Assembly (NCBI RefSeq): GCF_018323985.1
Contig: NZ_AP024590.1
Coordinates: 2,108,001 to 2,172,000 of the forward strand
Direction of reading: 5' to 3'
DNA length: 64,000 bases
Source: Enterobacter kobei
Lineage (GTDB): Bacteria; Pseudomonadota; Gammaproteobacteria; Enterobacterales; Enterobacteriaceae
Of the stretch, positions 45,779-53,616 are shown piece by piece. The translations under genes were made by a program, and so were the position numbers. Below the pieces are notes generated by a model. That model did not search any database, was not told the DNA's origin, and worked only from the letters and a program-made list of their open reading frames with translations. Every line of letters begins with the position of its first letter. The first letter of the stretch is position 1.

Positions 45779-46485
45779 TCGAACTGGTGATGATTTCCCG
45801 CCTGCTGGAATATCCGGATGCTGCCCTGTGGCAGCATCAGCAGGAATTGTTTGATGGCTTCGCCTCCTCGGAACATCTGGAGAAAAGCGACGCTGAGGCG
45901 CTGACAGGATTTCTGCGCGATCTGACCCGGCAGGACCTGCTGGATGTGCAGTCCCGCTACAGCGAACTCTTTGATCGTGGCCGCGCGACCTCGCTTTTGC
46001 TGTTCGAGCATGTGCACGGTGAATCCCGCGATCGAGGTCAGGCGATGGTGGATTTGATGGCGCAGTATGAGCGCCACGGTCTGCAACTCGACAGCCGCGA
46101 GCTGCCGGATCATCTACCGCTGTATCTGGAATATCTGGCGCAGTTGCCGAAAGAAGAGGCGCTGGGCGGCTTGCAGGATATCGCCCCGATCCTCGCGCTG
46201 TTAAGTGCGCGTCTGCAACAGCGTGAAAGTCCGTACGCGGTGCTGTTTGGTGTGCTGCTGAATCTGGCAAATACCACCATCGACAGCCACAAAGTGGCCG
46301 AGAAAATCGCTGGCGAAGCGCGCGACGATACACCGCAGGCGCTGGACGCCGTCTGGGAAGAAGAGCAGGTGAAATTCTTTGCTGAACAGAGCTGTGGCGA
46401 GTCAGAAATCAGCGCCCATCAGCGTCGTTTTGCGGGGGCTGTCGCTCCGCAGTATCTGAATATTTCTAACGGGGGGCAGCAATAA
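45775..46485 (+). CDS. narJ: nitrate reductase assembly chaperone NarJ
   Basis: 236 residues, all-helical TorD-like chaperone. It binds NarG, allows molybdenum-cofactor insertion and holds NarGH before membrane attachment. Recognised by ISRLLEYPDAALW at the start and SRYSELFDRGRATSLLLFEH near residue 60. Overlaps narH by four bases and meets narI at a shared base. Confidence 0.96.
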   Translation: MIELVMISRLLEYPDAALWQHQQELFDGFASSEHLEKSDAEALTGFLRDLTRQDLLDVQSRYSELFDRGRATSLLLFEHVHGESRDRGQAMVDLMAQYERHGLQLDSRELPDHLPLYLEYLAQLPKEEALGGLQDIAPILALLSARLQQRESPYAVLFGVLLNLANTTIDSHKVAEKIAGEARDDTPQALDAVWEEEQVKFFAEQSCGESEISAHQRRFAGAVAPQYLNISNGGQQ

Positions 46486-47162
46486 TGCATTTCCTGAATA
46501 TGTTCTTCTTTGACATCTACCCGTATATCGCGGGGACCGTGTTCCTGGTCGGCAGCTGGCTGCGCTATGACTACGGGCAATACACCTGGCGGGCAGGCTC
46601 CAGCCAGATGCTGGATCGTAAGGGCATGACCCTTGCGTCTAACCTGTTCCATATCGGTATCCTCGGCATTTTTGCCGGGCATCTGCTGGGTATGCTGACG
46701 CCACACTGGATGTATGAATCCTTCCTGCCGATTGACGTTAAGCAGAAGATGGCGATGATCGCCGGTGGTGCCTGTGGCGTACTGACGCTGGTGGGTGGCC
46801 TGCTGTTGCTGAAACGTCGGCTGTTCAGCCCGCGTATTCGCGCCACCACCACCGGGGCGGATATTCTTATCCTGAGCCTGCTGATGGTGCAGTGCGCACT
46901 GGGTTTGCTGACGATCCCGTTCTCGGCGCAGCATATGGACGGCAGCGAAATGATGAAGCTGGTGGGCTGGGCGCAATCCGTGGTGACGTTCCACGGCGGC
47001 GCGTCTGCGCATCTGGACGGTGTGGCGTTTATCTTCCGCGTGCATCTGATTCTGGGAATGACGCTGTTCGTCCTGTTCCCGTTCTCGCGTCTGGTACACA
47101 TCTGGAGCGCGCCGGTAGAGTATTTAACGCGTAAGTATCAGGTGGTGCGCGCGCGTCGCTAA
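46485..47162 (+). CDS. narI: respiratory nitrate reductase gamma subunit NarI
   Basis: Di-haem cytochrome b membrane anchor that oxidises quinol. 225 residues, five membrane helices. Haem-ligand His candidates lie in LASNLFHIGILGIFAGHLLG and in VTFHGGASAH / FRVHLILGM. Start MHFLNMFFFDIYPYIAGTVF matches E. coli. Last gene of narGHJI, followed by a terminator. Confidence 0.97.
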   Translation: MHFLNMFFFDIYPYIAGTVFLVGSWLRYDYGQYTWRAGSSQMLDRKGMTLASNLFHIGILGIFAGHLLGMLTPHWMYESFLPIDVKQKMAMIAGGACGVLTLVGGLLLLKRRLFSPRIRATTTGADILILSLLMVQCALGLLTIPFSAQHMDGSEMMKLVGWAQSVVTFHGGASAHLDGVAFIFRVHLILGMTLFVLFPFSRLVHIWSAPVEYLTRKYQVVRARR

Positions 47163-47181
47163 GGCAGCGTTCAGCGCCGTT

Positions 47182-47207
47182 AAAACCCCGCTTCGGCGGG
47201 GTTTTTT
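47182..47207 (+). terminator. narGHJI terminator
   Basis: AAAACCCCGC-TTCG-GCGGGGTTTT, followed by more T. Stable UUCG tetraloop. Confidence 0.95.
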
Positions 47208-47234
47208 ATTGGGTTTCGCCGGCCAGGTATAAAA

Positions 47235-47269
47235 CGTAGGCACGGTAAGCGCAGCGCCACCGGGCAAAA
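47235..47269. repeat. degenerate REP-like unit
   Basis: ACGTAGGCACGGTAAGCGCA… with GCGCCACCGGGCA resembles the REP units at 24030–24179 but has mismatches in the stem. Lies between narI and the tRNA genes. Confidence 0.6.
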
Positions 47270-47315
47270 ATATGCTGTCGGTGTTTGATTTAATTATAAG
47301 GAGATGAAACAGAGA

Positions 47316-47400
<85 letters not shown>

Positions 47401-47427
47401 AGGGGTAATTCAAATTTTAAGAAGAGA

Positions 47428-47512
<85 letters not shown>

Positions 47513-47560
47513 ACGGGGTAATACTGGTACTGGCCTGCCTCCACTGGGGAAGCGGGGCGC

Positions 47561-47588
47561 ATCATATCAAATGACGCGCCGCTGTAAA
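47561..47588 (-). promoter_or_regulatory. tyrT promoter (stringent type)
   Basis: On the minus strand: -35 TTTACA (47583–47588), 16-bp spacer, -10 TATGAT (47561–47566), then a GC-rich discriminator GCGCCCCGC. It is the E. coli tyrT core promoter as I recall it and should be under stringent and growth-rate control. Confidence 0.9.
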
Positions 47589-47669
47589 GCATTCCTTTCG
47601 CGAAAATGAACCGTTTGCCTGCTTTTTATGCGTAGTGCAGCAATGCTAAGCAATTCATTTCATTACGGC

Positions 47670-48512
47670 TTACAGAATAATGGTGCGGTTGCCGTAAACG
47701 AACACGCGCTGCGCCAGCACCTGATACAGTGCACGGCTCAGTACGTTCTTCTCGACATCGCGACCGGCACGCATCATATCTTCAGCCGTATAGGTGTGAT
47801 CGACGTGGATCACGTCCTGCATGATGATCGGGCCTTCGTCCAGATTGTCATTCACGTAGTGTGCCGTTGCGCCAATAATCTTCACGCCACGCTCGTAGGC
47901 CTGATGGTATGGACGGGCGCCAATAAATGCAGGCAGGAACGAGTGGTGAATGTTAATGATCTTGTTCGGGAAGCGCGATACGAAGGTTGGTGTCAGGACA
48001 CGCATATATTTAGCCAGCACCACGTAATCCGGCTGATGGGCTTCAATCGCCGCCGCCATGAGTTCGTCGTGGGCCTCACGGGTGTGGCCTTCGTGGCTCA
48101 CCAGTTCAAAAGGAATATCAAAACGCTCAACCAGCGTGCGCAAGGTATCGTGGTTACCGATGACCGCGGCAATATCGACATCCAGCCCGCCATAGTTCGC
48201 CTTCATCAACAGATCGCCCAGGCAGTGCGCTTCTTTGGTCACGAGGATCACCACACGACGACGACCTGCGGGTGTCAGTTTACGGACGGATCCTTCCGGC
48301 AGCGCGCTGTCGAGATCGGCGAGCAGAGTAGCATCATTGAAAATGCCTTCCAGCTCGGTGCGCATAAAGAAGCGTCCGGTGCGGTGGTCAACAAACTCGT
48401 TGTTTTGCACGATGTTCAGTTCGTGCTTGTAACAAATATTGGTGATACGCGCGATGAGACCTTTCTGGTCGGGACAAATCGTGCGCAGTACTTTACGTTG
48501 TAATGAATGCAT
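47670..48512 (-). CDS. purU: formyltetrahydrofolate deformylase PurU
   Basis: Hydrolyses 10-formyl-THF to formate and THF, supplying formate to PurT and balancing one-carbon pools. 280 residues from ATG 48512; the frame extends upstream but homology starts MHSLQRKVLRTICPDQKG. N-terminal ACT domain, C-terminal formyltransferase-type domain with NIHHSFLPAFIGA near residue 223 and GATAHYVNDNLDEGPI. Same place and orientation as in E. coli. Confidence 0.97.
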   Translation of the reverse strand: MHSLQRKVLRTICPDQKGLIARITNICYKHELNIVQNNEFVDHRTGRFFMRTELEGIFNDATLLADLDSALPEGSVRKLTPAGRRRVVILVTKEAHCLGDLLMKANYGGLDVDIAAVIGNHDTLRTLVERFDIPFELVSHEGHTREAHDELMAAAIEAHQPDYVVLAKYMRVLTPTFVSRFPNKIINIHHSFLPAFIGARPYHQAYERGVKIIGATAHYVNDNLDEGPIIMQDVIHVDHTYTAEDMMRAGRDVEKNVLSRALYQVLAQRVFVYGNRTIIL

Positions 48513-48556
48513 TGCCGCGAAAATCCTGTTGAGTTTGCATGTGGGTGAAGCTGGGT

Positions 48557-49015
48557 TTATTGCCCGCAACACTTTTTGAATTTTTTTCCTGACCCGCAAG
48601 GGCAGGGATCGTTACGGCCAAACAGCGGGCGCGTACCGTCGATATAATACCACTGACCGTTTTCCTTCAGAAAACGCGAACGCTCAATGATAGCGCCGGG
48701 CTTGCCCTGTTCACTGAAGCGCGCCACAAAGCTGACGTAGCCTTCATCCGGGGTTGCACCGGCCTCTTGCGCGTAAACCGTCAGCCCATGCCATTCCGTT
48801 TGCGCAAATCCATTCTCAATATCCTCGCGAAACGCAGCGGCATGGCATGACGGGTGCCAGGTCTTGATCAGATAATCCGCGTCTTTTAACACAAATGCGG
48901 TGTAGCGAGAGCGCATAAGGTGTGATGGATCTGGCGCAACCTGCTCACCAGACACATAACGTGCGCAACATGCGCTATACTCCTGAGCGCAACCGCAGGG
49001 ACAAGGTTGAGACAA
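48557..49015 (-). CDS. ychJ: SEC-C zinc-binding protein YchJ
   Basis: 152 residues if started at the TTG at 49015, which gives MSQPCPCGCAQEYSACC and lies eight bases after AGGA. This agrees with the length of the E. coli protein; no ATG fits. SEC-C-like Cys motifs occur at both ends (CPCGCAQEYSACC and CPCGSGKKFKKCC), with an NTF2-like middle (RSRYTAFVLKDADYLIKTWH). Function unknown. Confidence 0.92.
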   Translation of the reverse strand: MSQPCPCGCAQEYSACCARYVSGEQVAPDPSHLMRSRYTAFVLKDADYLIKTWHPSCHAAAFREDIENGFAQTEWHGLTVYAQEAGATPDEGYVSFVARFSEQGKPGAIIERSRFLKENGQWYYIDGTRPLFGRNDPCPCGSGKKFKKCCGQ

Positions 49016-49548
49016 AATCGTTATCCTGGAATAATAAAGGCGCAATGGCGCATGGATACTTCTATGTTAACCGAGCGATAGCCTTGATGCTATGGCTTGA
49101 CGCCGGGGATGTAAAACAATCGTCATGAGCAAAGATAAAGCTGGACTGACGACGGACCACAAGGTCGTCAGAGGTTTAATCAACGATTTAGGGCGTAAAA
49201 GGTTTAGTCGCGAGGCATTAAGGTGTAGTTTGTTGGCCCTGGCGGCGTCGCAAAGCTGTGCAATCCTCTTTCAGGTCTTCCTGCATCGGTTTACACACAA
49301 CGGCATTCCCGACAACGTATCCGACGTTTTGCTAACCCTATGAGGTTCACTTGTCTCCGCCAGTTGTCTCATGCGGACAGGGTGAGCTTTTGTGTAAAGC
49401 ATCCGGAGCTAAACGGGAACCGCACGAGAAGCACTTACTTTATGGTGCGGTTTAGCGAAAAATATATTCGATGACTTCAGGAAATTCTGACAGGCGCGAG
49501 TTGCAATAGCATGCCACTATTGAACTACGGCAAAGCAGGGGAGAGAAC
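49016..49548. other. 533-bp interval without recognisable gene, where E. coli has rssA
   Basis: No frame has recognisable homology. The longest candidates, such as a 72-codon frame at 49125–49343, lack a ribosome site. Visible structure: perfect 8-bp stem CTGACGAC (49146–49153) / GTCGTCAG (49164–49171); a TGTC-CCGC / GCGGACA stem near 49350–49382 with one bulge; and AACCGCAC (49418–49425) / GTGCGGTT (49445–49452). The last ~30 bases (CAGGGGAGAGAAC) are the rssB ribosome site. Confidence 0.6.
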
Positions 49549-50562
49549 ATGACGCAGCCTTTGACTGGAAAACATATTTTGATTGTTGAGGACGAACCCG
49601 TTTTCCGTTCACTGTTGGATTCATGGCTCACTTCTTTAGGCGCGACCACCTCACTGGCACTGGATGGCGTCGATGCGCTTGAGACCATGAAGACGGTGAG
49701 ACCAGATTTAATGATTTGCGATCTCGCTATGCCACGAATGAACGGTCTGCAACTCGTGGAACATTTGCGCAATCAGCGCGACCAAATGCCTATCCTGGTT
49801 ATTTCTGCGACAGAAAATATGGCGGACATTGCCCGTGCATTACGTCTGGGCGTACAGGATGTATTACTCAAACCGGTTAAAGATCTTAATCGTTTACGTG
49901 AGACAGTGTATGCCTGTCTCTACCCCGATATGTTTAATTCACGGGTAGAGGAAGAAGAACGACTTTTTCAGGACTGGGATGCGCTGGTGAGCGATCCACA
50001 GGCTGCGGCAAAATTGCTACAGGAATTACAGCCCCCGGTTCAGCAACATATCTCAAACTGCCGTATTAATTATCGCCAGCTGGTTTCCGCCGATCAGCCG
50101 GGGCTGGTGCTGGATATTGCAGCGCTGTCTGAAAAAGACCTCGCTTTTTATTGTCTGGATGTCACCCGTGCCGGAGATAACGGTGTGTTAGCCGCATTAT
50201 TACTGCGGGCATTGTTTAACGGTTTATTACAGGAACAGCTCTCTCATCAGCGTCAGCGTTTACCTGAACTGGGAAGTTTGTTAAAGCAAGTTAATCAATT
50301 ACTCCGTCAGGCTAATTTACCAGGACAATTCCCACTGCTGGTTGGCTATTACCATCACGAGCTGAAAAATCTCATCCTTGTCTCAGCAGGCCTCAATGCC
50401 ACGCTTAATACCGGTGAGCATCAAATTCAGATCAGTAGCGGCGTCCCGCTCGGCACGCTGGGAAATACTTATTTAAACCAGGTCAGCCATCGCAGCGAAG
50501 CATGGCAGTGTCAGGTTTGGGGCGCAGGCGGCCGCCTGCGTTTAATGTTGACTGCGGAATGA
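49549..50562 (+). CDS. rssB: RssB, adaptor for ClpXP degradation of sigma-S
   Basis: Orphan response regulator that delivers RpoS to ClpXP. 337 residues as in E. coli. Receiver domain with Asp58 (LMICDLAMPRMNG) and Lys near 108 (LLKPVKDLN), linker helix, then a PP2C-like effector domain lacking phosphatase residues. GGGGAGAG precedes the ATG. The usual upstream partner rssA is missing. Confidence 0.97.
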   Translation: MTQPLTGKHILIVEDEPVFRSLLDSWLTSLGATTSLALDGVDALETMKTVRPDLMICDLAMPRMNGLQLVEHLRNQRDQMPILVISATENMADIARALRLGVQDVLLKPVKDLNRLRETVYACLYPDMFNSRVEEEERLFQDWDALVSDPQAAAKLLQELQPPVQQHISNCRINYRQLVSADQPGLVLDIAALSEKDLAFYCLDVTRAGDNGVLAALLLRALFNGLLQEQLSHQRQRLPELGSLLKQVNQLLRQANLPGQFPLLVGYYHHELKNLILVSAGLNATLNTGEHQIQISSGVPLGTLGNTYLNQVSHRSEAWQCQVWGAGGRLRLMLTAE

Positions 50563-50761
50563 GCAAACACAACGGCGGGATGATTTACCTTTACCTGCCG
50601 TTCTCCCCGGGTGTTACTATCTGCGCAGTATTATAAGTAATTGTCTTAATTAAGCCTGAATGCGTTCATTTCGGACCCGGCTCACAGCAGGGTGCTGATA
50701 TACTCTAACGCGTGATTCATTAAGTACATGTTCCCAATGTGAACATTCCAGGAGATTTTCA

Positions 50762-51670
50762 ATGGCTGCCCTTAATTCAAAAGTAACGAAAGCAGTTATC
50801 CCGGTTGCGGGATTAGGAACCAGGATGTTGCCAGCCACCAAGGCGATCCCGAAAGAGATGTTGCCGCTGGTTGACAAGCCATTAATTCAGTATGTGGTCA
50901 ATGAATGTATCGCTGCGGGTATCACCGAAATCGTACTGGTAACCCACTCTTCCAAAAACTCCATCGAAAACCACTTCGATACCAGTTTCGAACTGGAAGC
51001 CATGCTGGAGAAACGCGTTAAGCGCCAGCTGCTGGAAGAGGTTCAGTCCATTTGCCCGCCGCATGTGACTATTATGCAGGTGCGTCAGGGTCTGGCGAAA
51101 GGTCTGGGTCACGCGGTGCTTTGCGCCCACCCGGTTGTCGGTAACGAGCCCGTTGCCGTTATTCTGCCTGACGTTATTCTCGATGAATTCGAATCTGACC
51201 TGTCTCAGGACAACCTGGCAGAAATGATCCAGCGCTTTGATGAAACGGGCTGCAGCCAGATTATGGTGGAGCCGGTAGAAGACGTGACCGCGTATGGCGT
51301 TGTGGACTGCAAAGGCGCACAGCTGAAGCCGGGCGAGAGCGTGCCTATGGTTGGCGTGGTAGAGAAGCCTAAAGCGAACGTAGCGCCGTCTAACCTCGCG
51401 GTAGTAGGGCGTTATGTCCTCAGCGCGGAAATCTGGCCACTGCTGGCGAAAACGCCTCCGGGAGCCGGTGATGAGATCCAGCTGACCGACGGCATTGATA
51501 TGCTGATCGAGAAGGAAACCGTTGAAGCGTACCACATGAAAGGCAAAAGCCATGACTGCGGTAATAAGCTGGGATATATGCAGGCTTTCGTAGAATACGG
51601 TATTCGTCATAAAGCACATGGCGAAGAATTTAAAACCTGGCTGGAAGAGTCCATGGGTTTTAAGAAGTAA
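50762..51670 (+). CDS. galU: UTP-glucose-1-phosphate uridylyltransferase
   Basis: Makes UDP-glucose for LPS core, capsule, osmoprotectants and trehalose. 302 residues. Nucleotide-binding signature GLGTRMLPATKAIPKEMLP at residues 18–36; VEKPKANVAPSNLAVVGRY near 200. Monocistronic, ended by a strong terminator. Confidence 0.98.
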   Translation: MAALNSKVTKAVIPVAGLGTRMLPATKAIPKEMLPLVDKPLIQYVVNECIAAGITEIVLVTHSSKNSIENHFDTSFELEAMLEKRVKRQLLEEVQSICPPHVTIMQVRQGLAKGLGHAVLCAHPVVGNEPVAVILPDVILDEFESDLSQDNLAEMIQRFDETGCSQIMVEPVEDVTAYGVVDCKGAQLKPGESVPMVGVVEKPKANVAPSNLAVVGRYVLSAEIWPLLAKTPPGAGDEIQLTDGIDMLIEKETVEAYHMKGKSHDCGNKLGYMQAFVEYGIRHKAHGEEFKTWLEESMGFKK

Positions 51671-51696
51671 AGCCATAATAACCGGGCTTTACCTGA

Positions 51697-51740
51697 GCCG
51701 GAGATAACACCGCACCCTGCGGAGTATCTCCGGCTTTTTT
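51697..51740 (+). terminator. galU terminator
   Basis: GCCGGAGATA (51697–51706) / TATCTCCGGC (51725–51734), followed by six T. Confidence 0.93.
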
Positions 51741-51906
51741 ATTGCTGGTTGTTTCAGGTCGCCCTATTTGTGATTGCGCAACGTGTAAGCAGTCGATAAT
51801 AGCCTGACGTGTTACCTGAAAAGGTGTGGGCGATGCCTGGTTTTTAACCGGCATGGACGCGACGTTTAACAGAATTAATGATTGCTGATGGGTAAAATGC
51901 GCAGGC

Positions 51907-51933
51907 AAAAAAAATCCCGCCAGCGGCGGGATT
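51907..51933 (-). terminator. hns terminator
   Basis: AATCCCGCC / GGCGGGATT with AGC loop. On the minus strand it runs into eight T (A at 51907–51914). Confidence 0.92.
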
Positions 51934-51951
51934 TCAGTATGGGGTCGGGGA

Positions 51952-52365
51952 TTAGCCCTTGATCAGGAAATCTTCCAGTTTCTTGCCTTGCTCATCCATG
52001 GCTTTCTTAATAACAGCCGGAGTACGACCCTGGCCAGTCCAGGTTTTTTGCTCGCCGTTTTCGTCGATATAGCTATATTTAGCCGGACGTGCAGCGCGCT
52101 TAGCTTTAGTACCTACTTTAGCGGCAGCCATGCTATTCAGCAGTTCGTTCGGATCAATACCGTCAGCAATCAGCATTTCACGATATTGCTGCAGCTTGCG
52201 CGTACGCTCTTCGATTTCTGCGGCCTGAGCGTTTTCTTCTTCGCGACGCTCATTTACAACAACTTCTAATTTTTCCAGCATTTCTTCCAGTGTCTCAAGA
52301 GTGCATTCTCTTGCCTGTGCACGAAGAGTACGGATGTTGTTCAGAATTTTAAGTGCTTCGCTCAT
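51952..52365 (-). CDS. hns: nucleoid-associated silencer H-NS
   Basis: Binds and bridges AT-rich, often horizontally acquired DNA. 137 residues. N-terminal coiled-coil oligomerisation region (MSEALKILNNIRTLRAQARE to about 64), second dimer site and linker, and a C-terminal DNA-binding domain with the AT-hook-like QGR motif (TWTGQGRTP). Its residues are near-identical to the E. coli protein. Confidence 0.99.
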   Translation of the reverse strand: MSEALKILNNIRTLRAQARECTLETLEEMLEKLEVVVNERREEENAQAAEIEERTRKLQQYREMLIADGIDPNELLNSMAAAKVGTKAKRAARPAKYSYIDENGEQKTWTGQGRTPAVIKKAMDEQGKKLEDFLIKG

Positions 52366-52913
52366 TGTAGTAATCTCAAACTTATAATGGGGTGGTTTGT
52401 TGAGCTAATAATAGAGCGTTAATTTGCGTTGTGCAATAGCTGACAATGTAAGGAATTCAAAATGAGCTGTTATTTATCCACTTTATTAATTGCGCTATCT
52501 TAAATTTTTTACGAGGTATCTCGCAAAAAAAGCTTATCCCCAGTGAGTATCATACCGCCTCGCTGCACTCTTGCAGGGCAATTTTCCGATTAATCGACAA
52601 AGCGTTATAGATACTGTGGATAAATATCAACCTTTCCTATTAGCCGCCATCCGGGGCCATAAGTGCAAATCATTAATATTCCCTGAACACCTGTCGAAAG
52701 CGATACGGTTTAAAAAGCAAAAAATGTGACTTATTGTGAATAGCGCTGACGTTTCTTTGGCAGTAACATCCGTAACTACCGGCAGGTTGTATATCCCGGA
52801 TTAAGCGCGCTGGCGCCATCACGCTGTTTGTGCACAGACGCAGCGATGACCGGATAAAATATGGTACTATCGCGGCCTGAAATATTTTTACTTAGATCGG
52901 GGTCTGGCGGCCA
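52366..52913. promoter_or_regulatory. hns–tdk divergent region
   Basis: 548 bp, A/T-rich with A- and T-tracts suggestive of curvature (for example 52495–52530), consistent with hns autoregulation. Holds the hns promoter next to hns and the tdk leader on the other side. I see no gene. Confidence 0.7.
52408..52436 (-). promoter_or_regulatory. hns promoter
   Basis: Minus strand: -35 TTGCAC (52431–52436), 17-bp spacer, -10 TATTAT (52408–52413). Matches the E. coli hns core promoter closely. Confidence 0.85.
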
Positions 52914-53528
52914 ATGGCACAGCTTTATTTCTACTATTCAGCAATGAATGCGGGGAAATCTACCGCATTGTTACAGTCATCTTACAATTACCAGGAACGG
53001 GGAATGCGAGCGCTGGTTTACACCGCAGAAATTGATAACCGTTTCGGCTCCGGTAAAGTCAGCTCCCGTATCGGCCTCTCATCGCCTGCTAAGTTGTTTA
53101 ATCAGCAGTCGGCCCTGTTCGATGAAATTAGCGTCGAGCATGCCCGTGAGCCGGTACATTGTGTGCTGGTGGATGAAAGTCAGTTCTTAACCCGCCAGCA
53201 GGTGCACGAGTTATCTGAAGTGGTCGATCAGCTCGATATTCCCGTCCTTTGCTATGGTCTGCGAACGGATTTCCGTGGCGAGCTGTTTATTGGCAGCCAG
53301 TATTTACTGGCCTGGTCTGACAAACTGGTGGAATTAAAAACCATTTGCTTCTGTGGCCGTAAAGCCAGCATGGTTTTACGTCTCGATGAAGCGGGGCGTC
53401 CCTATAACGAGGGGGAGCAGGTGGTTATCGGGGGCAATGAACGCTATGTCTCGGTGTGTCGTAAACATTATAAAGATGCGCTCGCTGAGGGCTCGCTGAC
53501 GGTGATCCAGAAGCGGGTGCGGGGGTAG
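52914..53528 (+). CDS. tdk: thymidine kinase
   Basis: Salvage phosphorylation of thymidine and deoxyuridine. 204 residues, type II enzyme. P-loop YSAMNAGKSTALL near residues 8–20, DESQF near 88, zinc-binding Cys pairs CFCGRK and VCRKH. Divergent from hns and convergent with adhE. Confidence 0.97.
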   Translation: MAQLYFYYSAMNAGKSTALLQSSYNYQERGMRALVYTAEIDNRFGSGKVSSRIGLSSPAKLFNQQSALFDEISVEHAREPVHCVLVDESQFLTRQQVHELSEVVDQLDIPVLCYGLRTDFRGELFIGSQYLLAWSDKLVELKTICFCGRKASMVLRLDEAGRPYNEGEQVVIGGNERYVSVCRKHYKDALAEGSLTVIQKRVRG

Positions 53529-53573
53529 ACCTCCTTAAACGGAGATATCGTCTCACAGCGCTTCTCAGGCCAT

Positions 53574-53600
53574 AAAAAAACCCGCCATCAGGCGGGTTTT
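53574..53600. terminator. bidirectional terminator between tdk and adhE
   Basis: AAAACCCGCC-ATCA-GGCGGGTTTT with extra A on the left. Works for adhE (minus) and tdk (plus). Confidence 0.9.
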
Positions 53601-53616
53601 CCATTAGAGCAGCAAG

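Noticed and set aside
47628..48503. 291-codon plus-strand open frame over purU
   Set aside because: Antisense of purU, which has full-length homology on the other strand.
49125..49343. 72-codon frame between ychJ and rssB
   Set aside because: No ribosome site, no recognisable motif and a composition unlike its neighbours; left as part of an unassigned interval.
51660..51908. 82-codon minus-strand frame between galU and hns
   Set aside because: Overlaps the galU terminator in antisense and has no start signals.
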